Positions 9,078-16,981 of a stretch of 64,000 nucleotides of DNA are shown here, in pieces. Made by a program: the position numbers and the translations under genes. Positions within the stretch are counted from its first letter, which is position 1. The number at the start of each line of letters is the position of its first letter. Below the pieces are notes generated by a model that was not told the DNA's origin, did no database searches, and was given only the letters and a program-made list of their open reading frames with translations. Origin of the DNA: Spirosoma endbachense (lineage in GTDB: Bacteria > Bacteroidota > Bacteroidia > Cytophagales > Spirosomataceae); assembly GCF_010233585.1 (NCBI RefSeq), contig NZ_CP045997.1, positions 1,763,749-1,827,748 on the forward strand, written 5' to 3'.

Positions 9078-10574
9078 TTACATCTTCTCCAGAACCCGCT
9101 CCATCGAAACCTCCTGCCCAATACGAGCTTTCAGTTCGCTAATCGGCACCCGGATTTGTTCGGTCGTATCCCGATATCGGATCGTAACCGTATTATCGTC
9201 GAGCGATTGATAATCGACAGCAATACAGAACGGCGTACCAATCAGATCCTGGCGCGTATAGCGCTTACCGATAGCATCGCGTTCTTCATAAACAACCCGA
9301 AACTCCGAACGTAAGCTCTTAACGATTTCCTGCGCTTTTTCAGGTAAACCATCCTTACGCACAAGTGGAAACACAGCCACTTTCACGGGTGCCAGGGCGG
9401 GATGTAGTTTCAGATACGTACGCTCTTTTTGATCCTCTCCCTCGCCGACGGTTTCTTTCGTGAACGCATTACAGAAAACGGCCAGGAATAACCGATCGGC
9501 CCCAACCGAAGTTTCAACAACGTAGGGAATGTAGTTTCCATAAGGCTTTCCAGTGGCCGGGTCGACATCATTATCGAAGTACTGCTGCTTTTTACGGCTC
9601 AGATCCTGGTGAGCTTTCAGGTCAAAATCAGTACGGGAGTGAATACCTTCCATTTCGCGGAAACCGAATGGGAACTGATATTCAATATCCACAGCCGCAT
9701 TGGCATAGTGAGCCAGTTTTTCGTGGTTGTGGAATTTGAGTTTTTCAGCGGGAAGTCCAACTGCCTGGTGGAATTTCATTCGTGCATCGCGCCAGCGTTC
9801 ATACCATTCCATTTCGGTGCCTGGGCGAACGAAAAACTGCATTTCCATTTGCTCAAATTCGCGCATTCGGAAGGTAAACTGGCGGGCTACGATTTCATTC
9901 CGGAAAGCTTTCCCAATCTGCGCAATCCCGAACGGAATTTTCATCCGGCCCGTTTTCTGAACATTCAGGAAATTCACAAAAATACCCTGCGCGGTTTCGG
10001 GACGGAGATAAATCAAACTGGCGTCTTCGGCCAGCGACCCGACCTGAGTAGAGAACATCAGATTGAACTGACGAACTTCTGTCCAGTTGTCAGTACCTGA
10101 AACAGGATCTTTAATACCTTCGGTAATAATCAGGCTGCGAAGGCCATCCATATCTTCGGCGCTTTGCAAACGGCCAAGTTCGTTGCGCAAGGCCTGGCCA
10201 CGCTCAACATCGCCCGCGTTTTCGTACGATTCTGCTTTGAGTTCAATAAGCTGATCGGCCCGATAGCGTTTTTTCGAATCGCGGTTATCGATCATCGGGT
10301 CATTGAACGAATCAACGTGGCCCGACGCTTTCCAGGTGAGCGGGTGCATGAAAATCGACGCATCAATCCCGACAACGTTATCGTGGAGTTGCGTCATGGC
10401 CTTCCACCACAGCGTTTTGAGGTTATTTTTCAGTTCGACGCCGTTCTGACCGTAGTCATAAACGGCCTGTAAGCCATCGTAGATTTCAGAGGACGGAAAT
10501 ACGAAGCCATATTCTTTGGCGTGGGCGATAATATCCTGTAATGAGGTCGCCGGAGAAACTTTCACTTCTGTCAT
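9078..10574 (-). CDS. glyS: Glycyl-tRNA synthetase (eukaryotic/archaeal type)
   Basis: This 498-residue class II synthetase charges tRNA-Gly in the cytoplasm as a homodimer. It is the single-chain form common in Bacteroidota, not the alpha2beta2 bacterial form. Motif 2 appears in GIAQIGKAFRNEI and FRMREFEQMEMQFF. The RPETAQGIF segment binds glycyl-adenylate, and SVGADRLFLAVF is class II motif 3. The C-terminal anticodon-binding domain starts near APVKVAVFPLV, about residue 395. The start ATG at 10574 follows a good promoter box. The gene is monocistronic and divergent from ogt. Confidence 0.97.
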   Translation of the reverse strand: MTEVKVSPATSLQDIIAHAKEYGFVFPSSEIYDGLQAVYDYGQNGVELKNNLKTLWWKAMTQLHDNVVGIDASIFMHPLTWKASGHVDSFNDPMIDNRDSKKRYRADQLIELKAESYENAGDVERGQALRNELGRLQSAEDMDGLRSLIITEGIKDPVSGTDNWTEVRQFNLMFSTQVGSLAEDASLIYLRPETAQGIFVNFLNVQKTGRMKIPFGIAQIGKAFRNEIVARQFTFRMREFEQMEMQFFVRPGTEMEWYERWRDARMKFHQAVGLPAEKLKFHNHEKLAHYANAAVDIEYQFPFGFREMEGIHSRTDFDLKAHQDLSRKKQQYFDNDVDPATGKPYGNYIPYVVETSVGADRLFLAVFCNAFTKETVGEGEDQKERTYLKLHPALAPVKVAVFPLVRKDGLPEKAQEIVKSLRSEFRVVYEERDAIGKRYTRQDLIGTPFCIAVDYQSLDDNTVTIRYRDTTEQIRVPISELKARIGQEVSMERVLEKM

Positions 10575-10592
10575 AGTCAGTTACTGAGACCG

Positions 10593-10600
10593 CAAAGATA
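10593..10600 (-). promoter_or_regulatory. Candidate -7 box for glyS
   Basis: The minus strand reads TATCTTTG, a full match to the Bacteroidota -7 consensus TAnnTTTG. A weak -33 candidate (TTTCG) lies about 20 bases upstream. Transcription would start near 10587, leaving a leader of about a dozen bases. Confidence 0.5.
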
Positions 10601-10645
10601 GGGTTTACGCTGAAAATCCCCGAAATTGGCTAACTTTCGATGTAG

Positions 10646-11134
10646 ATGACAACAACCATTTTTGATTCCCCGCTTGGCCTTGTTCGTGTCACTGGCGATG
10701 AAGCTGGCGTTTCGGCCATATCCTGCGTCGACGTTTCACCCGATGAAGCGGTATCGACACCGACCAATTTACCCCAGCCTGTTGAACAGGCAGTCGTACA
10801 GTTGACCGAATACTTCGCCGGAACACGCCAATCGTTTGATTTTTTGATGAACCCGGCTGGAACGACTTTTCAGCAAACTGTCTGGAAAGCACTACTTGAT
10901 GTTCCATTCGGCACCACACTTTCCTATTTGGCGCTTACCCGACGTATTGGTGATGAGAAGGCAATCAGAGCAGTAGCGGCTGCGAACGGTAAAAATCCGC
11001 TTTGGATTGTTGTTCCATGTCATCGTATCATCGGTTCCAATGGATCGCTGACAGGCTACGCGGGTGGACTCTGGCGAAAAAAATGGCTACAGGAGCATGA
11101 ACGGGGCGGTTCAGGGCAATTGTCTTTGTTTTAA
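10646..11134 (+). CDS. ogt: Methylated-DNA-protein cysteine methyltransferase
   Basis: This 162-residue protein repairs O6-alkylguanine by transferring the alkyl group to its own cysteine. The active-site motif is IVVPCHRIIGSNG (Cys near residue 125), followed by the binding-wing LTGYAGGLWRKKWLQEHE. The helix-turn-helix part FQQTVWKALLDVPFGTTLSY with its RAV-A-A-N-G 'arginine finger' segment precedes it. Length fits the Ogt/AGT single-domain form without an Ada module. The next gene starts three bases after the stop, so the two are probably co-transcribed. Confidence 0.95.
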   Translation: MTTTIFDSPLGLVRVTGDEAGVSAISCVDVSPDEAVSTPTNLPQPVEQAVVQLTEYFAGTRQSFDFLMNPAGTTFQQTVWKALLDVPFGTTLSYLALTRRIGDEKAIRAVAAANGKNPLWIVVPCHRIIGSNGSLTGYAGGLWRKKWLQEHERGGSGQLSLF

Positions 11135-11137
11135 TCA

Positions 11138-12178
11138 ATGATCAAATCGAACCGGATTCTTACCTGCTTGTTCATGCTGACTCTTTCAGCCTGTGCGCCC
11201 CGTTACAGAGGCCCCGTTACGGACCATTTCGACGGTAAAAAATTTTTCAATCCTGGCATGCCCGAACGCACATCGGGCGGACTCTTAAAATGGCTTCTGC
11301 ATCGTGACAAAGGGCCTTGGCCAGATCAGCCTGATGCCTTTGTAGGCCCTCGTCCAGCTACCCGTATTGATGGTGATAGTCTGGTCGTTACATTCGTGAA
11401 TCACTCTACGTTCCTGCTTCAGACGAGTGGGCTTAACATACTGACAGACCCGGTCTGGTCGAAACGGGTTGGCCCTACATCGTGGCTGGGTGTCAAGCGG
11501 AAACGGCCTCCAGGATTACGTTTTGAGGATTTACCACCCATTGATGTTGTGCTGTTAAGCCATAATCATTACGACCATCTCGACCTACCGACCCTAAGGA
11601 AACTGGTAAAAACACACAATCCACTTTTTATAACACCACTTGGGGTATCGTATCTGCCCAAATCGGTAGACGGTCGCACAACGCGCGAAGTAGACTGGAA
11701 TCACACCCTGCGTATAAACAGAAAACTGCTCTTAACCTGCACCCAGGCCCAACATTTCAGCAATCGGGGCATGGGCGATCGCGACGAAACACTCTGGTGC
11801 GGTTATCTGCTTCATATGGACTTTGGCACGATCTATTTCTGTGGCGACAGTGGCTACGGACCTCATTTCAGCCACATTGCCGAACAGGCATCCCGCAGTG
11901 CAACGGGGTCGATCAAGCTAGCTCTGCTGCCTATTGGTTCCTATCGACCCGAATGGTTTATGGCTCCAGTTCACGTGTCACCAGCCGGTGCCGTGCAGGC
12001 GTTTATCGATACGAAAGCCCAACAGGCTATTGGCATACATTTTGGCACCTTTCAACAGGGCGACGATGGTTTGTTCGAACCTGTCACAGATTTACGCAAA
12101 GCGCTGCATGAGAAAAATATTCCGGAAAATCGATTTCTGGTACCTCAGGAAGGGCGGGCTATTACGTTTAAAAAATAG
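11138..12178 (+). CDS. Metallo-beta-lactamase-fold lipoprotein (NAPE-PLD/UlaG-like)
   Basis: This 346-residue protein carries a lipoprotein signal (lipobox LSAC, Cys19), so it is probably anchored at the membrane. The zinc-binding motif HNHYDHLD is at about 142-149. Further metal ligands appear in AQHFSNRG, FCGDSGYGPHF and HFGTFQ. The domain order matches UlaG/NAPE-phospholipase-D-type hydrolases, whose substrates include phosphodiesters and lactones; the substrate here is unknown. It follows ogt by three bases. A paralogue occurs at 60798-61904. Confidence 0.88.
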   Translation: MIKSNRILTCLFMLTLSACAPRYRGPVTDHFDGKKFFNPGMPERTSGGLLKWLLHRDKGPWPDQPDAFVGPRPATRIDGDSLVVTFVNHSTFLLQTSGLNILTDPVWSKRVGPTSWLGVKRKRPPGLRFEDLPPIDVVLLSHNHYDHLDLPTLRKLVKTHNPLFITPLGVSYLPKSVDGRTTREVDWNHTLRINRKLLLTCTQAQHFSNRGMGDRDETLWCGYLLHMDFGTIYFCGDSGYGPHFSHIAEQASRSATGSIKLALLPIGSYRPEWFMAPVHVSPAGAVQAFIDTKAQQAIGIHFGTFQQGDDGLFEPVTDLRKALHEKNIPENRFLVPQEGRAITFKK

Positions 12179-12316
12179 GAGTCAAGCCGTAATGTTCCGC
12201 AGTAAATTTCGAGATAACAGGATGGCTTCTATAATACATTATGCCATTTTGTGTAAACTTGCCAGTCACATTTTCCAACGTTCAGTACCGCTTTAACTGA
12301 CTAAAATCTAGTCTTC

Positions 12317-12805
12317 GTGAAACAACAAGCCTTACTTATCCTTTTCGCATTATTCTCCATTGGTTTTATTGGTGCCTGCTCCAAAGAAAGTGAGGTGCCA
12401 ACCGCTTCAGGGCCAATTGTCGGTCAATGGGATATTAACCGGTATGTTATTTCCAATCTGCCCGCATCTTACTCCACATTAAACGGAACAATTAACAGTA
12501 ATCTTGGCACAGATACCTACACGTTTCGGGTTGACTCGACCTATTCGGAGGATTATTCTTCATCCAACGGTACGTCAAAAGGGAATGAAGAAGGAAAATG
12601 GTCGTTACGAGATTCAGTATTAACGCTGCGCCCCACTATGTCGACGGGACAGTCGCCAGCTTCATATGCCCTGAAGTATTTATCGGATACAGGTGAACTA
12701 TCTACGGGTCCGTATAAATCTTCGGGAAGCGTCCAGAATCCAGATACCCATCTAAACGAGACGGTTACCTATACGCTGGAATTCTTTTACCGAAAGCGCT
12801 ATTGA
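12317..12805 (+). CDS. Small lipoprotein, lipocalin-like, unknown function
   Basis: The 162-residue product starts at a GTG (12317) and has a lipoprotein signal peptide ending in IGAC (Cys21). After that it shows a single beta-rich domain beginning with VGQWDINRYVIS, with GKWSLRDSVLTLRPT later. The pattern resembles the 'lipocalin-like' lipoproteins of Bacteroidota, which start with a G-x-W motif. The family call is by pattern only. No functional partner is evident nearby. Confidence 0.7.
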   Translation: MKQQALLILFALFSIGFIGACSKESEVPTASGPIVGQWDINRYVISNLPASYSTLNGTINSNLGTDTYTFRVDSTYSEDYSSSNGTSKGNEEGKWSLRDSVLTLRPTMSTGQSPASYALKYLSDTGELSTGPYKSSGSVQNPDTHLNETVTYTLEFFYRKRY

Positions 12806-12821
12806 TCGTAGACTTTTTTCT

Positions 12822-12869
12822 AAAATCAACAAAACACCAGTAAGCACTTCCTGAGGTTTTGTTGATTTT
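12822..12869 (+). terminator. Hairpin after the small lipoprotein gene
   Basis: Fourteen-base perfect arms (12822-12835 and 12856-12869) surround a 20-base loop, 16 bases after the lipoprotein stop. The right arm ends in GATTTT. It directly precedes the promoter of the aminotransferase gene. Confidence 0.6.
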
Positions 12870-12884
12870 GGGCAACGAGCCTTG

Positions 12885-12892
12885 TAGTTTTG
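12885..12892 (+). promoter_or_regulatory. Promoter -7 box of the aminotransferase gene
   Basis: TAGTTTTG fully matches TAnnTTTG. A TTG about 20 bases upstream (12862-12864) fits the -33 element. The box ends only four bases before the ATG at 12897, so transcription should begin at or within a few bases of the start codon, implying a leaderless or nearly leaderless mRNA. Confidence 0.6.
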
Positions 12893-12896
12893 CAGG

Positions 12897-14111
12897 ATGG
12901 ATGAAATATTAAAAAGTGATCGGCTTACACATTTAAAGTACGACATTCGAGGGCCGGTTTATGAAAAATCGCTCGAGCTTGAAAGTCAGGGATATAAAAT
13001 CATTAGCCTGAACATTGGCAATCCGGCGACATTCGGCTTCGATGCGCCCGACGAAATCGTTCACGACATCATCCTAAATATTCGTAACGCGCAGGGTTAT
13101 TCTGACTCGCGTGGACTGTTTGCAGCCCGCAAGGCTGTTATGCACCATACCCAGAATATTGGCTTGCCCGGCATTACGATTAATGACATTTACATCGGCA
13201 ATGGTGTCAGTGAGTTGATCATGCTATCGATGCAGGCACTGTTGAATGAAGGTGACGAAGTATTGATCCCAACGCCCGATTATCCACTCTGGACAGCTTC
13301 AGTAGCCTTCTGTGGCGGTAAACCCATCCATTATGTTTGTGATGAAGCAGCTGACTGGAACCCCGATCTGGCCGATCTGGAAAGTAAAATCACGGACAGA
13401 ACGCGGGCCATCGTTGTCATAAATCCTAACAATCCAACGGGTGCTGTCTACGCTAAATCCGTATTGGAAGGCATCGCCCGTATCGCCGAACGACATAAAC
13501 TTATCGTATTCTCCGACGAAATCTACGACCGGATTCTCTACGATGGAACCCTGCATTACCCGATTGCCAAGATGGTTAACGATACGCTCTGCATCACGAT
13601 GGGCGGCTTATCGAAAAACTACCGGGCAGCCGGTTTCCGGGGTGGATGGATGATTATGAGTGGCGCAAGGCATCGCGCCAAATCGTATATCGAAGGGCTG
13701 ACCTTATTGGCCAGTATGCGGCTCTGCGCCAACGTTCCGACCCAATATGCTATCCAAACCGCTCTTGGCGGCTACCAGAGTATTAAAGATTTAGTCATTC
13801 CAGCCGGGAGGCTCTACAAACAGATTATGCTGGCCTACAACCGCATGACCGCCATTCCGGGCGTGTCGTGCGTGAAACCCAGGGGCGCTTTGTATATTTT
13901 CCCAAGACTTGATCTGAGCCAGTTCAACATTGCCGATGATGAAGAGTTCGTCTACGATTTACTGACCGAGCAAAAAGTGCTGGTTGTAGCAGGAACTGGC
14001 TTCAATTACCTGGATAAGAACCACTTCCGTATCGTGTGTCTGCCTACGGTCGATGAACTAACCATAGCGTTGGATCGAATTGAAGCGTTTCTCGAAAGTC
14101 GACGGAAATAG
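12897..14111 (+). CDS. PLP-dependent aminotransferase, AlaA-like
   Basis: This 404-residue fold-type I aminotransferase matches the AlaA/AspC group that transfers amino groups between alanine or aspartate and 2-oxo acids in the cytoplasm. Seen are NPNNPTGAVY, SDEIYDRILYDG and the pyridoxal-phosphate lysine in GGLSKNYRAAGFRGGW (Lys240). The carboxylate-binding Arg lies in HFRIVCLP near the C-terminus. Length is usual for the family. The start is fixed by a promoter box immediately upstream. Substrate preference is inferred from overall resemblance to AlaA. Confidence 0.92.
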   Translation: MDEILKSDRLTHLKYDIRGPVYEKSLELESQGYKIISLNIGNPATFGFDAPDEIVHDIILNIRNAQGYSDSRGLFAARKAVMHHTQNIGLPGITINDIYIGNGVSELIMLSMQALLNEGDEVLIPTPDYPLWTASVAFCGGKPIHYVCDEAADWNPDLADLESKITDRTRAIVVINPNNPTGAVYAKSVLEGIARIAERHKLIVFSDEIYDRILYDGTLHYPIAKMVNDTLCITMGGLSKNYRAAGFRGGWMIMSGARHRAKSYIEGLTLLASMRLCANVPTQYAIQTALGGYQSIKDLVIPAGRLYKQIMLAYNRMTAIPGVSCVKPRGALYIFPRLDLSQFNIADDEEFVYDLLTEQKVLVVAGTGFNYLDKNHFRIVCLPTVDELTIALDRIEAFLESRRK

Positions 14112-14129
14112 AAATAGCTTATGTATGTT

Positions 14130-14220
14130 GAGAGCTGTCTTATTTGCAGACCCCATGCCATGGTTATTTTAGGGCATCATGGCTAACCATGGCATGGGGT
14201 CTGCAAATAAGACAGCTCTC
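14130..14220. repeat. Long perfect palindrome, 37-base arms
   Basis: Arms 14130-14166 and 14184-14220 are perfectly complementary around a 17-base loop. The element fills the gap between the converging aminotransferase and rpiB genes and could stop both transcripts. The arms are much longer than a terminator needs. The core GGTTA-loop-TAACC with GGGC(A/G)T in the loop resembles the element at 61921-61986, which suggests a dispersed repeat. Confidence 0.8.
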
Positions 14221-14230
14221 GTGTCTCCAA

Positions 14231-14665
14231 CTAACAGGCAATTTTACCAACCCGTCGCTGGTGACGGCCACCCTCAAATTCGGTGTTCAAAAAAAGTTGT
14301 ACGGACTGAAGGGCATCAGCCAGTGAAATAAACCGTTCGGGCAGACACAATACATTAGCGTCATTGTGCTGGCGGGTTAGCTCGGCAATGGCCGGTTGCC
14401 ACACCAGAGCAGCCCGTATGTTCTGGTGCTTATTGGCTGTCATGGCTACACCCTGGCCACTTCCACAAATCAGAATGCCACACTCGGCCTGACCTGTTTC
14501 GACTGCCGATGCGACAGGGTGTGCGAAATCAGCGTAATCAGCCGAATCTCCAGAGTACGTTCCGAAATCCGTTACGGTATAATTCCGATCTTCGAGCCAT
14601 GTTTTAATAGCTTCCTTGTAAGTAAATCCGGCATGGTCGGCGCCGAGTGCAATGCGTTCAGGCAT
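14231..14665 (-). CDS. rpiB: Ribose 5-phosphate isomerase B
   Basis: This 144-residue protein interconverts ribose 5-phosphate and ribulose 5-phosphate in the pentose phosphate pathway. It shows the RpiB/LacAB start RIALGADHAGFTYKE, the GTYSGDSADYADFAH substrate loop and the catalytic Cys67 in ICGSGQGVAMTANKH. Its conserved Arg lies in NIRAALVW. Length is normal. It is a single gene divergent from the LOG-family gene, with about 265 bases of shared upstream DNA. Confidence 0.95.
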   Translation of the reverse strand: MPERIALGADHAGFTYKEAIKTWLEDRNYTVTDFGTYSGDSADYADFAHPVASAVETGQAECGILICGSGQGVAMTANKHQNIRAALVWQPAIAELTRQHNDANVLCLPERFISLADALQSVQLFLNTEFEGGRHQRRVGKIAC

Positions 14666-14931
14666 AGTAAATTAGGGTAAGTAGACAAATAGGATATTGG
14701 GTCAAACAGGTGAATCGTCAAGTATTTAATCACTTATTAAGGCCGATAACCTATTTATCCGTATGCAAACGAAACGTTTTGGCAAAATTATTCGTTATTT
14801 GACTCCGCCCGAATAAAAAATTCGATTGGAATGGCTGCCGACTCGTTTTTTTGATCCGTAAAAAGGGCGGATAACTAGATTTATTAACCAAGTGAGTACG
14901 TTTCGCGCCCACTGCCTTTTTTTATACATTG

Positions 14932-15732
14932 ATGGAAGAAACAAAAGAAAATGTTCATCGTTCTGAGACACAGAGCACCGAACGCATTACCCAGGATTTA
15001 CCAAAGCGCGACGAGTTACTCCTTACTCCCGACGAACAACGCATTAAAGAAGCATTTCAGGATCGGAACTGGAACGAAATCAAAGTAGCCGATTCATGGG
15101 TAATTTTTAAAGTGATGGCCGAATTTGTTGAAGGATTCGACAAACTCGCTAAAATTGGCCCATGTGTATCTATTTTTGGGTCGGCCCGTACCAAGCCCGA
15201 TAATCCGTACTATAAAATGACGGAAGAAATTGCGGCAAAGCTGGTTCGTCATGGCTATGGTGTCATCACAGGGGGCGGCCCCGGTATTATGGAAGCGGGT
15301 AATAAAGGAGCTTTCGAGGAAGGCGGCAAGTCGGTTGGTCTCAATATAAAACTCCCGTTCGAACAACACAGCAATATCTACATCGATCCAGATAAGAGCA
15401 TCAATTTTGATTTCTTCTTTGTCAGAAAGGTGATGTTCGTCAAATACGCTCAGGGCTTCGTTGTCATGCCCGGCGGCATGGGCACACTCGACGAATTGTT
15501 CGAGGCCATGACACTTATCCAGACCCGGAAAATTGCACGCTTCCCCATTGTTTTGGTTGGCCGGTCATTCTGGAGTGGTTTGCTCGACTGGATCAATGAT
15601 GTCATGCTGGGCCAGGAACACAACATTAACCCAGAAGACATGAAACTGGTTAGTCTTGTCGATACGCCTACGGAGGCAGTGAAGGCAATTGACGATTTTT
15701 ACAGCAAATATCTGCTAAAGCCTAATTTTTGA
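14932..15732 (+). CDS. LOG-family (TIGR00730) Rossmann-fold protein
   Basis: This 266-residue protein belongs to the lysine-decarboxylase-like/LOG family, whose members act as nucleotide 5'-monophosphate phosphoribohydrolases. The motif PGGMGTLDE (about 180-188) and the GGGPGIMEAGNKGA loop are intact, as is FFVRKVMFVKYA. The extra N-terminal 60 residues are typical of the longer bacterial form. A TTG three bases upstream is also open, but the ATG at 14932 is the better start. A cytokinin role is not implied in this host. Confidence 0.9.
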   Translation: MEETKENVHRSETQSTERITQDLPKRDELLLTPDEQRIKEAFQDRNWNEIKVADSWVIFKVMAEFVEGFDKLAKIGPCVSIFGSARTKPDNPYYKMTEEIAAKLVRHGYGVITGGGPGIMEAGNKGAFEEGGKSVGLNIKLPFEQHSNIYIDPDKSINFDFFFVRKVMFVKYAQGFVVMPGGMGTLDELFEAMTLIQTRKIARFPIVLVGRSFWSGLLDWINDVMLGQEHNINPEDMKLVSLVDTPTEAVKAIDDFYSKYLLKPNF

Positions 15733-15737
15733 TTCGT

Positions 15738-15788
15738 GATTGAATTTTGACTGATTAATCGAAAGACGATTTCAATCAAAATTCAATC
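15738..15788. terminator. Bidirectional hairpin between LOG and HhH genes
   Basis: Thirteen-base perfect arms (15738-15750 and 15776-15788) surround a 25-base loop, five bases after the LOG stop and two bases beyond the stop of the converging gene. The arms are AT-rich (GATTGAATTTTGA). Confidence 0.5.
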
Positions 15789-15790
15789 CG

Positions 15791-16780
15791 TCAAAATTCC
15801 AGATAGGGCACCATTTTTTCAATTGTTTTCTCGTCCAGTACCCGAATGGGTTTGAGCGCTTCTGCGGAAGTGAAGGCGCCGTGTTGTTCGCGATACCGTA
15901 CAATAATTTCGGCCTGCCTGCGCGACAGAAACGGATGCCGATCCAGTTCTTCAGCGCTGGCCGTATTGATCGGAATCTTTCGGGGTGCCGACTGAATCTT
16001 ACCAAATTTCTGCAACTCTGCCAGTGCGACCGAATCGAGGCCATAAATGTCACGAAACTGATCAGTTGTAAAAAAACCACCGAGGGCATCCCGAAATTTC
16101 ACGATTCGGCCAGCCAGTTTAGAGCCAATTCCCTTGAGTGCAACCAGTTGAGTGGTATCGGCTGTATTGATATCAAATGGTTGTAGTGTTGGTTTGGCAG
16201 GTCTTTCGGCAAAAGCAGGTCGGTCACCAGGCTTGAATTTCTCCGCTGAATAGGACTTTTCGAGTCCGGCCTGATTATCAGCAACTAAACTCTCCTGCGA
16301 ATGATTGGCCAGCGTTATATAAGGTTCAAGTTGCTCGTATAGATCAGGAGGGAAGTCATAAATCCGGAGCAAATCTTCTTTTTTACGAAACTGGCCACCT
16401 TTGCTTCTGTATTTTTTAATTCGCTCAGCCATCCAGCGGGGCACGCCCAACTGCTGCCAGCCCACCACACTGATCGTATTGGGATCAAAAGCGAAAAGCT
16501 TAGGTTCACTGAACCGCTCGGCGGTGGTTTTGTCTTTATCGGACTTGTCGCTAAAGGCCGGTTGTTTCGCTTCCTCCGTTTTCATCAGCGCCACCAGGCT
16601 ATCGAGCTTGCGCTGATCGGCAGCTGATGTGTCGGCAGGTTTGCGGGTAGCAACGAATCGATAAAGAAAAGGAAGTAATAGGCACAGCAACGTTAGAAAA
16701 ATCAGGACCAGAAATCCCCTGCTCTCTTTATGCGAAAATCCGAAATAATCCCGGATCAGTACTTGTAAACGATTGAACAT
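15791..16780 (-). CDS. Helix-hairpin-helix membrane-anchored protein (ComEA-like)
   Basis: This 329-residue protein has a short cytoplasmic N-terminus, one membrane helix (about 22-44) and three helix-hairpin-helix modules. The first begins FDPNTISVVGWQQLGVP, the second FDINTADTTQLVALKGIG with GSKLAGRIVKFRD, and the third INTASAEELDRHPFLSRRQA. ComEA proteins use such modules to bind DNA during uptake. Proteins of this size with repeated modules are common in Bacteroidota, so a role in DNA binding outside the cytoplasm is likely but transformation is not shown. No other competence gene is near. Confidence 0.85.
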   Translation of the reverse strand: MFNRLQVLIRDYFGFSHKESRGFLVLIFLTLLCLLLPFLYRFVATRKPADTSAADQRKLDSLVALMKTEEAKQPAFSDKSDKDKTTAERFSEPKLFAFDPNTISVVGWQQLGVPRWMAERIKKYRSKGGQFRKKEDLLRIYDFPPDLYEQLEPYITLANHSQESLVADNQAGLEKSYSAEKFKPGDRPAFAERPAKPTLQPFDINTADTTQLVALKGIGSKLAGRIVKFRDALGGFFTTDQFRDIYGLDSVALAELQKFGKIQSAPRKIPINTASAEELDRHPFLSRRQAEIIVRYREQHGAFTSAEALKPIRVLDEKTIEKMVPYLEF

Positions 16781-16874
16781 GACGGTGGGTACGAATGGTA
16801 GTCAGGGCACCAAATTACGTAACCAAAACAAGACAATCAACCTACAAAATTACTGCACTAACGCTTGGCCAAGG

Positions 16875-16925
16875 TAAACCTATAAGGTTTTTGAAACCGC
16901 ACCGGTGGCCCGGCGTATAGGTTTA
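16875..16925. repeat. Palindromic intergenic repeat
   Basis: Ten-base arms TAAACCTATA (16875-16884) and TATAGGTTTA (16916-16925) enclose smaller inner palindromes (GGTTT-TTG-AAACC and CACCGGTG). The inner string GTGGCCCGGCG recurs at 61963-61973 in another palindrome. It lies in a gap of 201 bases between two minus-strand genes and may also end the sugar dehydrogenase transcript. Confidence 0.6.
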
Positions 16926-16981
16926 TAATCAACCCCATTCATTACTAGGACGTATAATTTAGAAATTGGAAGAGTAATTGC

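Noticed and set aside
9609..10100. 163-codon plus-strand frame inside glyS
   Set aside because: It is a shadow of the class II synthetase gene and has no independent support.
14666..14931. Riboswitch between rpiB and the LOG-family gene
   Set aside because: The spacer is AT-rich with no recognisable aptamer core; it is simply a divergent promoter region.
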